Shown here one piece after another: positions 24,285 through 37,180 of a stretch of 64,000 nucleotides of DNA. How positions within the stretch are numbered: position 1 is the stretch's first letter; each line of letters starts with the position of its first letter. The translations under genes and the position numbers were made by a program. A model generated the notes under the pieces. It was not told the DNA's origin. It saw only the letters and a program-made list of their open reading frames with translations, and searched no databases. Source of the DNA: Dillenia suffruticosa (taxonomy: Eukaryota > Streptophyta > Magnoliopsida > Dilleniales > Dilleniaceae); assembly GCA_033439265.1 (NCBI GenBank), contig JAVTVX010000019.1, positions 8,129,501 through 8,193,500 of the forward strand, given 5' to 3'.

Positions 24285-25800
24285 CACGGTTTTAACGACC
24301 GAATTTAGCGACAAATACTATTCGTCGCAAAATTCCAACGAAATTAGCGACAAAACATATATTTGTCGCAAATTTTTAACAAATTCTACAACAAAAAAAT
24401 ATTTGTCGCTAAAATAGTCACAAATAAATATTTGTCACAAAATTCATGAGAGATTAGTCACGAACAATAATTTGTTGGAAATTCGTCTCTAATTAGCGAC
24501 AAAAAAAACATTCGTCACTAAATCTGCAACAAAAAAGAAAGTTCGTCACTAATTTAGCGACAAAACATAATTTGGTCGCTAAATTTATGACCAAAAATTA
24601 ATTCGACGCTAAATCAGCAACAATATATTTTTGTCGCAAAATTTGTCGCTAATTTGCAACAAAAAATTTTTTTCGTTGCTAAATTTGCAACAAAAATTAG
24701 AATTCGTTACTAATAGTGCGACAAAAAAAAAATGATCGGCATATTTGTCACTAAATAGCAACAAATACATTTTTCGTTGCAAAATTTTTAAATGTTGTTG
24801 CTAAATTTGTTGCTGATTGGCCATAAACAAGTTATTTGTAACTAAATTTGTCACTAATTTATTTAATTCTCTTATTACTATTGTGAATCAATTCCTGCTT
24901 CACATACTTATGTAACTTTTTCAAGTTGTCCCAATTTTAACATTTTTAAAGTAATGAAATTGATTTTCGATACATAATGAATGAGTATTATCTTGTCATA
25001 ATCACTTTTCATAATAATAATACTTATTTATTTGTTATTTTATATAAAAATTATAATTAAGTACTATTGTTTGCGGTAGTAAATTTTATTGATATAAATA
25101 AATGAATTTAATAATGACCGACATTGAAGGTATTATACATTTATGAAGATGTAAAAAATGTTAAGTATAATTAACAAGATAAAAATATTTTTGTCTATAA
25201 TTTTGTTGTTTAATGTTATTAATTTAGTAATTAATAATTTGCATCTTATTTAGCAGTTTATTAGAGGAGTTTAAAATGTTTTAGTTAAATTCGTGAAAAA
25301 ATTTAAATGTTCGTCGTAAACATTATTGTAGATTTGCAACAAATATAATTTTTTATCGCTGAAATACTGACAAACAAAATTTATCGTCACTAATTTTGCG
25401 ATCAAAAAAATAATTTGTCTTAAATTAGCAACGAATATTTTTTTTGTCGCTGATCTTAGTGACAAATTTAAATTTGTAGCTAAAGTAGCGACAAACATTT
25501 TTATTGGTTGCTAACATCAGTGACAAAATATTGTTCATCGCTAAAATTTGCAATCAATAATCCTGTTCATCGCTAAAATTTGTGACAAGAAATGAGTTTG
25601 TCGCAAAAATTGACTACAGAAAATGAGTTCGGGGCGAAATCAGTGACGAACAACGTGTTCGTCGCGGAATCAACGACGAACTCATGCTTCGTCATGGAAA
25701 TTAGTGATGAACTCGTTGTTTGTCGTTGAACCTCGCTGAGGCCCATAGGGGGAGGATCCTCCCCCTGGCCCGATTCGGTGGTAGTTGCCATCGGACCGAT
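24285..25800. repeat. Left subterminal repeats of the deleted CACTA element
   Basis: Inverted GCGAC/GTCGC motifs at 24300-24860 and 25290-25730, with AT-rich DNA between. The array ends in a small GC-rich stretch (25600-25800, with GGGGGAGGATCCTCCCCC, a perfect palindrome, at about 25748-25765) at the place where the other element has its GC-rich island. Confidence 0.82.
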
Positions 25801-26520
25801 TTTTTTTTATTTTAATTATATAATTAATTTTTTATTATAAATTATAAATTATATATATAATTATATATATTATTTATTATAATATATTATATATTATAAT
25901 TTTAATAATGTTATAACATTATATATTATAATTTGAACATCTAATTTGAACATATATAAATTTATATATTATATATATTATAGAGTATTATATATTATAA
26001 TTTAAACATTATAACATAATTATAATTATATAATTTTATATAATGTTCTATCATATATATTTAATAATATATAATATATATAATGCAGAATTTTAAATGG
26101 ATAATGTTTTATATATATTTAACAATTTATAATATATATAATGCTATATATAGTTAATATATATGGTTAATGTTATATAACATATAGTTAATATATATAG
26201 TTAACAATATATAATATATATAATTAATGTTCTATATATTATTATATGTAATGTTATATATTTTTATTTTAACAATATATATTATGTATAATGTTCTATT
26301 ATATATATTAAATAGTTATAATTATAAAAAACAAATTATATAATGCAGAATTTTATGTTGTATTAAATATTTTTTCTAGCATTAACATTATAATTATATA
26401 TTTTATTTTAATTAATGTCAAATATTTTATTATATATTTTAACATTAGATTAATTATAAATAACATTAAAGGTTTTGTATTGTAGATGTATTTACTTTGA
26501 CTGGACCTATTGTTTAAGTA
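25801..26520. repeat. Very AT-rich tract rich in TATA-type palindromes
   Basis: About 700 bases almost wholly of A and T, built of variants of TATAATATATAATGTT and TATATATTTAACAATATA. No coding content; it occupies the leader or intron position upstream of the transposase. Confidence 0.8.
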
Positions 26521-26910
26521 GAGGGGAGAAAAATAAATATTGAAGCGATTGAGGTATATATTTTTTTATCGCATTTATTCTTTTTTTTATCCCTTGTTCC
26601 TAGTGTGTATGTATGTATGTTGTATTTTCATAAATTGTAATAGTTATAAATTATTTTTACATTATTTTGTGACTCAATGTAAAAAAAATTATATTTATTT
26701 TTTATTATTTTGCATAAATAGTATGTGTTAATAATTTCTATTAACGTTTTTATATTTGTTAAATTATCTTAATATATGTTAATATTTTTTAAATATTTTG
26801 TTATTAGATGTTAATTATTTTTTATTAATGTTTTTTTTTTATCAATATCATCTACATTTTGTTAATACTTTTCTTTATTAATATTTTATAAATTTTATTT
26901 TTGTAAGCAG

Positions 26911-27650
26911 CGACAATGCAAAATGAAAGAGATTGGATGTATAATAAGAATTTACCTGATCATCGTGATTTAACTTATGAGTTTATTTATGGGGTGAAAT
27001 AATTTTTGAATTTCGTTACTAGTAAGGTTGAGTTTATGGATGGAAATAAGTTAAAGTGTTGGTGTAGAAAGTGTGGCAATGGTAAATTTCATGTATATGA
27101 TAAAATTAAGAAATATCTTTGTAAACCGTTTATATCTGATGAAAAGTATGTGCGAAATATGTATTTTTCAGTTAGAATAGATCACAATTATTATGATCAG
27201 TTAAATCCATATCAGTAGATGATATTTGATGCAGCGGATCAAAATTTTGTACCCCAATCAAACTATGCAAGTTCTAGTTTTGCACCAACAAATGAAGATG
27301 TACATACAAGTTCAAGTGCATTATGCATCATATCCTAGTTTGAAAATTGATTGGTGAGCTGTTTGTAAAACAAAAGTATGAAAAAAAATTGAGAAACGTT
27401 GGGAAGACATAGCATATCAACAAGAGAAAGTTGCCAACACATTTCAGACTGAGGAATATATTATTCCAACATTACGAGATCCACGTGAAGTAGTGATAGA
27501 TATAAATCAAACTAAAATTCATGAGGTTAGCCATGAAGAATCTAATTTTGAGACAGATGATGAAGATGAGAATGAAAATGAGGATGAATTTGATATTGAA
27601 GAATTTGATAATGAGGATGATGATGATAATGATGACTTTGTTTTTTGATC
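26911..27650 (+). pseudogene. tnp2: Remnant TNP2 transposase, ends only
   Basis: 26917-27225 encodes the Transpos_assoc N-terminus (ERDWMYNKNLPDHRDLTYE, a stop at 26998-27000 in the context GVK-stop-FLNF, then CRKCGNGKF and DQLNPYQ followed by TAG). Directly after about 27320 the reading jumps to the C-terminal DUF4216 region (KIEKRWEDIAYQQEKV, then TEEYIIPTLRDP) and the acidic tail ending near 27648. Compared with 14553-18320 about 2.5 kb of coding sequence is missing (core TNP2, DUF4218, most of DUF4216), a typical internal deletion. No transposase activity is possible. Confidence 0.88.
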
Positions 27651-27864
27651 GTTAGTAAGTGTTGTTTTTTTAAGATTTATTATAATTGTCTAACACTAGA
27701 TTAAATTTTATTTAATTGTTTGAATGTGAAAATATATTTAAATTTGTATATTTCGTTTCTCAATTTGAATGTTATATTTAGTGTCTCATATTTCATTTTC
27801 GAAATATTATTTGCTAATACGCTATATTTTTTTTGAATAGATCATTTCAGATGATAATTTAAAT

Positions 27865-29975
27865 ATGGTATATTTCTTCATATACTTTATTATATTTTTT
27901 ATAAACATGCAATTTTCATTGCTTGCAAGACCAAACTCTTGTGACAGTATCGACGTGGAGGGTATAGACGATCTTCTAATACAAGTCCAAACTCTTCAGC
28001 GTCACCTCAGTTTCAGCTGCACCTTCCCATGCCCGTTCGCTTTCTACTGATGCACCTTCATCATCTCTTTCAGTTGCACCTTCGGTTGTACCTTCAATAC
28101 AAGATTCACACGTTTAGGGGGAAGATACGCGAGAGGTGATATCCCCTTGCAAAGATTCGTAAGTAGTAAATTTTGAAATATTATCACAATAGTTTTTTTA
28201 TTTATATAGCTGATGAGTTTATTTAACTATTTTTTTTACTAACTATTTTTTGTTTCTAATTTTATGATAAATTCACAAATTCTGTGTGTGTTATTCATGA
28301 GTTGAATAAAATCATCAACAGCCATTCGGGAGGGGCATTGATATCTTACACAAGTACTCCAAATGATATCAAAGAGTTATGGTGGAGAGAATTCAAGGTA
28401 AATTAGGCCTCTAAGTTTAAATATAAAAATATGTATATAATTTAAATATAACTAATTGTATTTTTATTTATTGCAGCGAAAGTTCACTTGGGATGAGACC
28501 GAGGAGCTTGAAATAAGAAAAATTTTTAAGAAAAAATACAGTCATCACATCCGAGGTATACTAAATTATGCAAAGACTAACCGAAGTAAACCAAACTGTA
28601 TCACCGAAAATAATTGGCTTAGGATTTTAAACTTCTGGGATTCCGATGAGAGCTGACGGAGGAGTGAGCAGAATAAAAAAAATCGATCTTATAATTCTGG
28701 GGAATCATCTGCTACTTATACGGGAAGCTCAATCAATATTGATGAGTATAGAAATAAAATGGTAATTTGGTTAAATTACTATTTTTTTTAAATTTAATTC
28801 ATTTATTTTTTCATTCTTTTATTATATCTAACAGTGTTTTTTTTTAGGCCAAGGAAATGGGATTCCAGCCATCATTTATAGAGACTTTCGTAAGAACTTT
28901 CTAGAAAAAAGACATGACCTGGAGTGGGGAGAGAATTAGAGCGGTTATGGTATGTAATTTCAAAATTTTTAATTATTTTATAGACACTCTGCAACAAATA
29001 TTTTAGCATATTATGCTGAATCTATCATAACAAAGTTAGATAATGAATTTATTAAATTTATCTATTCCAAAATTTGTTTCACTATTTAAATTGATTTTTC
29101 ATTTCTAATTTATACATTTTTATCTGATCATTATTAATTAAAATTTGGGAATACATAATATCAATTTTGTTATGTCATTTTCGAATGGTTGGTTTATTAT
29201 GTTACATACTAGCATAATTTTTTCCTTTATTTGATCTGTTATAGTTTTAAACTCCTAATAGTAGTTGAATTTTAATTTCAATTAGAGCACTCCTCATTAT
29301 CTAAGTATCATTCTAATGGATAAAGCAACTAAATACATAAATAGAAGTATATTTAATTTCAATTCCATAAGTCTATTAAATTTGTAATATTTGATTCACA
29401 TATTAATTTTTGTATCTTATTGTTACTGTCAATAGCTTAATGAGAAATACAATTTTGTATTTTGATTTTCTTTGTTGGATATTTTATTACATTGTTAAAC
29501 TATTAATTGATACTTTTATTTCTTTTATTGGATATTTTATTATATTATTATTTTAATTTTCTTCTAATTTCTCTTATGACAATACAAAAAAAATATGATC
29601 AGTTTGTACTGAAAAATTCCAGTGATAGTGATGATATTGCTATGTCTGAGCCATCTATTAATAATATGGTTTTATGGCTCAAGGCTACTGGTGGAGCAAA
29701 GCAGGGAAGAGTATTTGGGATGGGCTCGTTGAGTAGGACTTGCAGAATTAGTGGTCAATATTTTTTGGGCTCGTTGAGTAGGACTTACAGAATCAGTGGT
29801 CAATATTTTTTAACTCAGACACCAGTAAGAATAGAATTAATGCAAATGAACTAAGAGCTGAGCCACTTGAAGGCACAGTTAGCACAAAAAGACAATGAAC
29901 TTCAAGCCATACATGCAGAACTCAGGCGAAGAGACAATGAATTTGAAGGGTTTCCGCACAATAGAGACTTATAAT
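27865..29975 (+). pseudogene. CACTA second gene (Transposase_24 / tnpA-like)
   Basis: Blocks in order: 27907-28050 (serine/proline leader); 28265-28399 (TNSVCVIHELNKII, WWREFK); 28477-28760 (KFTWDETEELEIRKIFKKK, NCITENNWLRILNFW, one TGA, then SSINIDEYRNKM); 28849-28955 (EMGFQPSFIETFVRTF); 29569-29975 (WLKATGGAKQGRVFGMGSLS, then a coiled-coil-like AQLAQKDNELQ). Introns end at recognisable AG sites, e.g. before 28477. The order equals the gene at 12350-14290. Two in-frame stops are seen, so it is probably defective. Confidence 0.78.
29722..29811 (+). repeat. 45-bp in-frame tandem duplication
   Basis: The segment beginning GGGCTCGTTGAGTAGGACTT occurs twice with period 45 (29722 and 29767), three substitutions or fewer. 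It duplicates 15 codons around the GSLSRT motif, which is single in the related gene at 12485-12745. Confidence 0.9.
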
Positions 29976-30059
29976 GCAGTATCTTCAGTTAGTCTCCGCT
30001 TCAAATCTGATTCCCCCTTTTCAATCTCCTCTAAATGATGGTAATGGTTATGACATATT

Positions 30060-30152
30060 TGGTGATGATGAGGGTGATGATGGCGGTGACGGTGACGGTG
30101 ACGGTGACGGTGACGGTGACGGTGACGGTGATAGTGATGGTGATGGTGATAA
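30060..30152 (+). repeat. GGTGAC hexanucleotide minisatellite
   Basis: About eight perfect GGTGAC copies (30081-30130), flanked by GATGAT/GGTGAT variants. On plus it encodes an acidic G-D run equivalent to the (CAT)n tract near 12350-12420. In the minus strand it is a histidine-rich frame, which I take as a shadow. Confidence 0.88.
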
Positions 30153-30479
30153 TATTTCTTGAGACAGTTTTTTATTATTTCACGCTTACATTTAAATATG
30201 GTTGTTATTATTATTTGATTCATACTGTTAGATATTTGATATTCTGTTACTTATTTATTACTGTTTATTATTATTTCATGACGATGGTAGTGTTTTTTCA
30301 ATTATTATTTGATTGATACTAGTAGATGGTTAGTTGTTTGGATGAGTAGAAACTGGATAAATTTCATATTATTGACTGTTAGATGATACCCTGGATGGTT
30401 TGTTGATGATGATGTTGGATGTTTACTTCATAAATTGGTTGGCTGAGTAGAGAGGAATATGATATATAGGGAAAATTGG

Positions 30480-31181
30480 TGCAAAAAAAAACAATCCAAA
30501 TTTTTTTGTTGCAATTTTTCTAGATTCGTCGTAAAATTCGTCGCTAATTCTGATATTCGTCGCAAAATTTGTTGCTAAATTTTTCACACTTCGTCGCAAT
30601 ATTAGTCACTAAATTCATCGCCGAATTTGTCGCAAATTAATGATAAATTATACGACAAATAAATATTCGTCGCACTTATGCGATGAAAACAATTTGTCGC
30701 AAATTTCCGACGAAATTATTTTTCATCGCAAAATTTGTTGCAAAAATTAGTGACAAAAAATTTTTTGTTAAAGATTTGCAACAAAAAAATTCGTCGCCAA
30801 TTTTGCGACAAATAATTATTCGTCTCCAATTTGTGATAGATAATATTCGTCGCAAAATTGGACGCAACATTGCAACAAAAAAATTTTTGATGCTAATTTT
30901 TCCGACAAATTTTGCGAGAAATAGATGTGCAACAGATATTTTTCAACGCAAAATGTGTCGGAAATTTACAACAAAAAATTTTTTATTGTTAAATTTTGTG
31001 ACGAAATTAGCGACAAAATAATATATATCGTTAATTTTGCGACAAATATGATATTTTTTGTCGCAAATATTTGCGACGAGTTATTTTTTGTCGAAAAATT
31101 CGTCACAAATTTATTTAGCGGCTAATTTTTCTCAAATTTTTGTTGCAAAATTTGTCACAAAAATATTATTTTTTTGTAGTG
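30480..31181. repeat. Right subterminal repeats of the deleted CACTA element
   Basis: Dense TTCGTCGCAAAATT / GCGACGAAAT motifs from about 30520 to the terminus at 31181. ORFs on both strands here are repeat-derived. Confidence 0.86.
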
Positions 31182-31184
31182 AGC

Positions 31185-32830
31185 TATTATGATGGAAATG
31201 TAAGTAATTGTCAAATAATGATAAATAGATAGAAATCCTAAATAAAATAAATATCCTACTAGAAAATACGAATTTTGACCGATTAAATCATAGTAATTAC
31301 CATAGGCCTACGAGCAAAATGCAATACGGAAACAACCACCGCTCCAACAAAATAGAGTTATCCCAATTTGATACAAGCAAGAGCACAAAATAATCAATCT
31401 GTCACAGTAAAGTTTGGTAGCCAACTTTGCAATTGAGATCTCCAGAAGAGAAATGACTCCTATCAAATTTGAATTGGTTAAGAATAAGAAACAACAAAGT
31501 GACACTCTCAAAATAATTAGATAGAAAACCGAGTAGGTAAGGCCAATCAGAAATTGAAAACAGCCATGCAAACAAATTCGTAATAGAATCATTCATCGTT
31601 AACCGTGAAAAATTTCTCTGACTCGGAAAAAAAGCCTGAACTGTTGAAGTAGCATAAATGGTTTGTATTATTTGATTTTGGGCGGTGGTAGATTGGTGTC
31701 AGCATCAAGGAAGGGAAAAGCTTCAACAGGAACTTGTATCCTGCAGCTGAAAATGACACCATCCATTAAGTAAAATGTGGAATGACACCATCCATATAGG
31801 TTTTCCCCCAAAAGTAAATAATTTCAAAGTAACATTTATTTATCATTGCTATAATTATAGACTACTAACATCCAAATTTGGTTGAAATTCATTGGAATAT
31901 AACAATATCATAGCTCAATACAATGCAAAAGTTAATCCCCCAACCCCCAAGAAAAAAAAACGAAAGCAAGAAAGGAAAAGAGAAAAAAAGAAAAATGAAT
32001 AAGATCAATAAGAAGGATAGAATCATTCAGACATTTATATAAAACATAAAACCAAAAGATTCCCCCACTTTCATATAGCAAACCAGAAACCCAAGATTGC
32101 TCTCACCAAGGCCTACACCATTGTACACAATCAAATTTCAGGCAAAGTAGTGAAGGAAGGAAATAAAAGAAAATTTTGAATTTAAAACTATAATAATTAT
32201 ACTGAACTTATCTATTTCATAAATTCCTCATAATAATAACCAATCAATGCAATAATTAAAAAATACTTCTGAAAGATTCTAGATGAGAAGGGAAAACATT
32301 TATGCATGGAAAGCAATAAACTCTTTTATCCTCAACCCTCAGAAGATAAAAAACAATGAGAGCCACTAAAGGTGTGACTTGGAGAAAGAAGTCCATAAGA
32401 ACAGCAAGTGTTGTATAGGAAAATGCAAATGAAAAATTGAAGAACGTAATGAATCATACTGATAATAATACCATGAGACCAAAAATACCAATAACAATTG
32501 TAATAAAAATTTCACAATTGCAAACATTGAGAAGACACCACATGCTGGCATCAGAATAAGGAATAAAACTTCCAATAGCGAAGGCCAAAACGCCAGATAG
32601 ACTAGCTAGTGTTATGGATGAGCCAACCTCCACAAGCGCATAGCCTCACAAAAGGCAATTCTAATGCTTGCATGGTACAAGTACACATGTTGTCTATTCC
32701 AACCTTATACCCAAAGAAAAAAGTATTGCATATCAGAATATCACTTTTTTTTTTTTGAAGCTTAATTGCTAAAGTACAAAGAATGAATTGCATATAATAT
32801 GTAAGGAGGAATTAAATTCCACCGGGAGAA
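31185..32830 (-). pseudogene. NPC1-like: NPC1-like exon block, unit D (best preserved SSD exon)
   Basis: The clearest copy. On the minus strand, 32740-32610 reads VGIDNMC, then ALELPFVRL; after a frameshift 32625-32550 reads VEVGSSITLASLSG, then VLAFAIGSFIP; 32570-32520 continues as MPACGVFSMFA. 32395-32295 gives DFFLQVTPLVALIVFYLL, then EDKRVYCFPCIN. 32150-32075 gives GVGLGESNLGFLVCYMK, and 31590-31440 gives YLLGFLSNYFESVTLLF. These are the sterol-sensing domain and following segments of plant NPC1, a late endosomal/vacuolar membrane sterol transporter. At least two frameshifts disrupt the SSD exon. Confidence 0.9.
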
Positions 32831-33970
32831 ACAACACACCTCTTTTTAGGTGACAAAGAGCACTTGTTGATTTACGATGAATTTTGCTATAAATGAAAGA
32901 AAAACATGTGAACATTAAGACTAGTAAATGTATAATGAGTCTTATATAATTAGTTCAAACAAATGTTTAAATTACTAATTTTATTACTTTATTTTTATTC
33001 TGAGTGTCTTTTCCCAATATTTATGTGCCAAATTTGCAAAAAATAAAGCATTTGTCTGGACTTGCCATCAAATTTTAGTTTCAATTCATTATGTAGCAAA
33101 CAAAAAAGAAAGACATCACAAAGATTGTTCACGATAAATAGTAATTATTGAGATATAAATGGCCCAATTGAATCACATCTCTAAAAATGTCTTCATAAAT
33201 AGTGAATTGCAATATCTAATTTGAGGCAAAGAAACAGAATTTGTAGTTTGAAGGATAAAAGAGCAACACCAAGTGATTGAAAATTTTCACAGGTTCATTC
33301 AAACAACTTAGATATAGACAAATCATATGAAAGTTGATTTAATCAAATTAAAATAAACAATCACCTTGTGATGTCTTTATTCTTCAAAATTCAGTGTAGT
33401 CCAAAAAAAACTACTCAGTAGAGAATTTCTTAAGGCAATAACAATACTTTTGTTGTTGACTCCTGTTTGGACAATTCAATCCACGTTTCTCTTGATTAAC
33501 ATTCTCTCCCAAGTGTCTCGGTCTTTTCTTTACATTGTCAGTGCTACTACTTGTAGGGTAAGTTACAAATAGGCATCAATGGCACTTGTAAAAAGTAATC
33601 TAGTATCGTTTCAATTGACACACTGCAATTGTACTCATGAATCTAAACTTGTCTTATGCAGCACTTAATGTATCTAAGACCACAATTGATATATTATACT
33701 TAAACCACAGGCACAATCTAAAATATATAAAAAAAAAAAAAGATAATTATCGGATATGCCAGAGAAGCACAAATTAGAGACAAATATTTTTTATGGAAGA
33801 GTCATGGATAATCATATGAAAAAATTGTACTTATAATAGTGACCTTCACATCAAATCATAATCCCAAGAAGTTGCCTATACACCATTGGATTTCCACAAA
33901 CATGTTGTTTAATACGTAAAAAGCAGCCTTCAAGATAGCTACATCTAAAATCTCTTATAGTTACGGATAG
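32831..33970. other. Intron-like DNA of the NPC1 locus, nothing recognised
   Basis: AT-rich sequence between the SSD exon (unit D) and the preceding exon at 34.0 kb. No open frame, repeat or transposon end is seen. Confidence 0.5.
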
Positions 33971-33994
33971 AAAACTTCAAAAGTAGATAGAGAA

Positions 33995-34137
33995 GTGGTA
34001 CTTACAGCCAACACAAGAAATGGAAGGATTTCCATTATGATTACTGTAGATTTTGCTCAATGGCACCAAAAATTCCAACTAATCAAAGGACAGATAGGAT
34101 CACAAGTGCAACTCCCCAATGACCTAGCAAAAACAAA
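33995..34137 (-). pseudogene. NPC1-like: NPC1-like exon (first SSD segments)
   Basis: The minus strand reads GVALVILSVL, a TGA, LVGIFGAI, then after a one-base shift IIMEILPFLVLA, followed by GTAAGT as a splice donor at about 34008-34003. Plant NPC1 has GVVLVMLSVLGSVGFFSAI then VKSTLIIMEVIPFLVLAVG at this place, directly upstream of GVDNMC, which is the start of the exon in unit D. So exon order and phase are right, but one stop and one frameshift are present. Confidence 0.88.
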
Positions 34138-35756
34138 ATCTAGAAAACCAAACATTTAAAATTATTAACAAAGCAGAATTTGTTTCAATTCCATGATTAT
34201 ACAACCAAAATGTATCACAACAATCACATTTCTCATAAATTTCACCGGGGAATGCTAACACACATTGCAATACTAGGGATTCTAATCTTAAAATTTATCA
34301 AATATTTTTTAGAGTTTTACTATATATTCAGCATTGTCACATATATAATCTAATGTTTTATGATTTTAGATTCACATACTCATTTTTTATTTTATTTAAT
34401 TTGTATTTCTTTAGAGTTACAATTTGTAAATAAAAGTGTAGAATCAAATTATTGAATATGAAATGTTGAAATTCTGATAGATGTTGAGATCCATATCTTT
34501 ATTCTTTACACGTTTTGTTTTCTTGATTGTTGAGTTTTACAATTGTTAAATTAAATCTTAGTTTCATGCACTAATTGACATAGTCTAATATTTTTCTTTT
34601 TTTTTTCTTTCACATATTAATTTTTTAGTTACTTATCAAATTTTTTACAATTCTTTTCTTTTTAGGATGCTAAGATTAAAGATCCTATGATTCAAAAGAG
34701 ACTACTCATGCTCATGTTATTTTTATACTTTTTCTTTTGTTTTAAGGAATAATTTCAACATCAACTTCCTTGCATCAAATAAATATATTATTGCATTCAT
34801 TTGAATTCTAGAGGAAAATGATGGTCCTTCATATTTAACGTTATTGCTTCAACATGGTGCACTCATTGGAAGTTTCAAATGTCCGAAAAGAGGAAAAAGC
34901 ATAGCTTGGTTATACATCTCACTAAAATAGACAATTAATCATCTTTACTTGCTGCGCGACTTATCAATGTTTGCAAGCCTAAAAGACCTTGGCAAATATG
35001 GAAATGTTTTAGTTTCAAACTTGATAAATCATTAATATCCTCTCATTCAATAAAAAATAAATATGAAAGGGACAAATGCAGGTAACTAATTATACCTGGG
35101 ATGAAATGTAGAAAGAAGATAAACGAGATGCATTGCTCAAAGTAAGAGATATGTAAGCAAACATCACAAGATAGCTTACCTGAAAAGGTTAAACATTTTC
35201 AAGTTAATATATATATGTATGTATGATTAGAAAGGGAGCCATATCTGTCTTTAAATAACAAAATTTCTCAAACATACATCTTAAGAAATAAGTAATCATT
35301 TTAATGGGATACCCTGATAACACAATTGGTTGACAAGGAGTGAAAAGTCAAAATTTTAACACAATTAATGTAGAGTACTTCAACAAAATAGTAAAATAAT
35401 AGCAAACTTCTTATTTTTTAAATGACTTACTACCTAAATTAACTCTTAATAGGATTTTCATAATTAATATGAGCACAATTCAGCATGATAAGTGAATGGA
35501 GTGACGAGCAAGAGAGTTAAAATCATGTACACTAGTCAATTTGCCCAAAGATTACAATAATAATAGTCGTCATGTAGTTTGGATTAAAAAAAAGCAAAAA
35601 AAAAAAGAAAAAAAAAGATCTTTTGAATTAGTATCAAGAAATTTAGAGATTTAATCCGAGGTGCATTAAAGACAGGGTTGGATTTATCAATAAGGGGGAG
35701 AGAGCCACCCCCACCTTGTAGCTCAATTAACCTTTGGAACAGATGAAGGATAAGGA
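34138..35756. other. Intron-like DNA of the NPC1 locus, nothing recognised
   Basis: About 1.6 kb of AT-rich DNA without frames, tandem repeats or transposon termini, lying between two NPC1-like exons. Confidence 0.5.
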
Positions 35757-35880
35757 TTACAATAATAATAAACCCACCAACATGGTTATGGTATCTGGAG
35801 TACTTTCACTTTTTAATTTTTCTTCAATTGAGCTCCCTGATGAAAAAGCAAAGGTCAAATTTCTGGATTGACTATAGATA
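35757..35880 (-). pseudogene. NPC1-like: NPC1-like exon (luminal loop to membrane segment)
   Basis: The minus strand reads QSRNLTFAFSSGSSIEEKLK then SESTPDTITMLVGLLLL. It corresponds to the QSRNLTLSFSSESSVEEELK region just before the first SSD helices. The open frame runs further right to 36014, but that part shows no NPC1 similarity and is probably intron. Confidence 0.88.
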
Positions 35881-36769
35881 GATGCTCCTCCTATCACGGA
35901 AAAAAAAGTAAATTTATTTAAATGGCAGAACCTATATGTTGAACCAATACTACAAAAAGAAATTTGATGGTAGATGAGTATAACCAAACTCACACAATCT
36001 AGTAGACTGCTCATTGGAAAAGACTAATGAAATCAAAGGTTAAAGCATATTATTTTAGCGACAGATATTTGTTCTCTCAAAGACAATTAAAATATCAAAG
36101 TTATATGCAAGATCCCCCCAATGTTGTCACCAAACTTATGCAAGACACTGTGATGTTCTGACTAAAGGTAATGCAACCAAAAAAATTAAAGGTAATGCAG
36201 GATTCACCGAGTCCAAATAACATGTGAGTGCATAGTAATAGAATTTTGGCCCATGACCAAATGTTTCAAAAAGGATAATAAGCAACTCCCGAGTCTGTGC
36301 TTCTAACCATATTCATGGAGAGAAAAAAGATGTCTACATAATAGAAATCATCCATTGGACAGACAGCGTCACAGTCATGTCACAACAATAATGGTTGTAT
36401 GACACTTGCAAACAGGGGTTGAAAGTCTAATTTGGGACTCAACTATCAAAACCAATTGGGAAAAAAAAAATTGCTAGAATTTACTCCTCCATCCTTATAT
36501 ACCGAGTGTTCAGGCGAAAAAAAATCATTCCCTTCCAAGCATCAAAAGGGGATGAAACCATCACCAAAGGGGTGCAATTGAAAGTTTAGAAACAAAACAC
36601 AATAAAGAAAATACAAAAGAAGTATGAATATAAACGAGAAAAATGAACGGTGTCCACCATCTTGAAGCAAAGAAGAGTCTGTCAAGGTACATAATATTTC
36701 AAAAGCATAATTGCATTACACAAGCTAAATAATAACCGAAAGCACAAGTAACAAAGAAAAAATCATTAC

Positions 36770-37180
36770 TAGTTGAATCTTTACTAATTAAATGAATGTC
36801 TTCTCCCATTACACAAACTTTAGAGCTTCAACATTTTCGTTATCAACCACATTGTTTACCGGATAAGTTACTATAAATGCAAAAGCCTGATTCTGAGACA
36901 TCCGTGGAGTAACCAAACACCGTGATTTAAATTTCCATCAGGTAAAGGAAAGAAGTATCTTGGAATAATTATTTCTAGAGAAACCTCCTAATGTAGTGCT
37001 CAGATCAAGGGAGGCTTTGAAAGCATTCATATAGTCCTCAGCACAAGTATAATGCTGAAAGAAGCATGCATAAACTAACGTATTTATTGAAGAATGAGAA
37101 TGCTATTTTGCTTGGAATACTGCTACAAAGATGGATGCAATGTTGTCTGCAAACTCATGAGTTCTTAAGCTATTTCTTTC
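36770..37180 (-). pseudogene. NPC1-like: NPC1-like exons (luminal domain)
   Basis: Two exon remnants. 37100-36955 reads ACFFQHYTCAEDYMNAFKA then SLDLSTTLGGFSRNNYSK. After an 80-odd base intron ending in CAG, 36875-36790 reads AFAFIVTYPVNNVVDNENVE, a TAA-caused break, then WEKTFI. Plant NPC1 has YCFQHYTSAE, LDPSTALGGFSGNNYS and ASAFIVTYPVNN in the same order. The context is the second luminal domain; breaks mark it as a pseudogene. Confidence 0.9.

Larger units (their letters stand above)
24272..31181 (+). mobile_element. CACTA element with internally deleted transposase
   Basis: Begins CACTACAAAAAAACACGG and ends ATTTTTTTGTAGTG. AGC on both sides (24269-24271, 31182-31184) is a perfect 3-bp duplication. 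Unit B at about 6155-6170 shows the same site uninterrupted, with a single AGC. Genes read on the plus strand. The transposase keeps only its N-terminal and C-terminal parts, while the second gene is nearly complete, so the element depends on a helper. Confidence 0.93.

Noticed and set aside
29969-30223. Histidine-rich minus-strand frame
   Set aside because: Antisense of the GGTGAC minisatellite in the tnpA-like gene.
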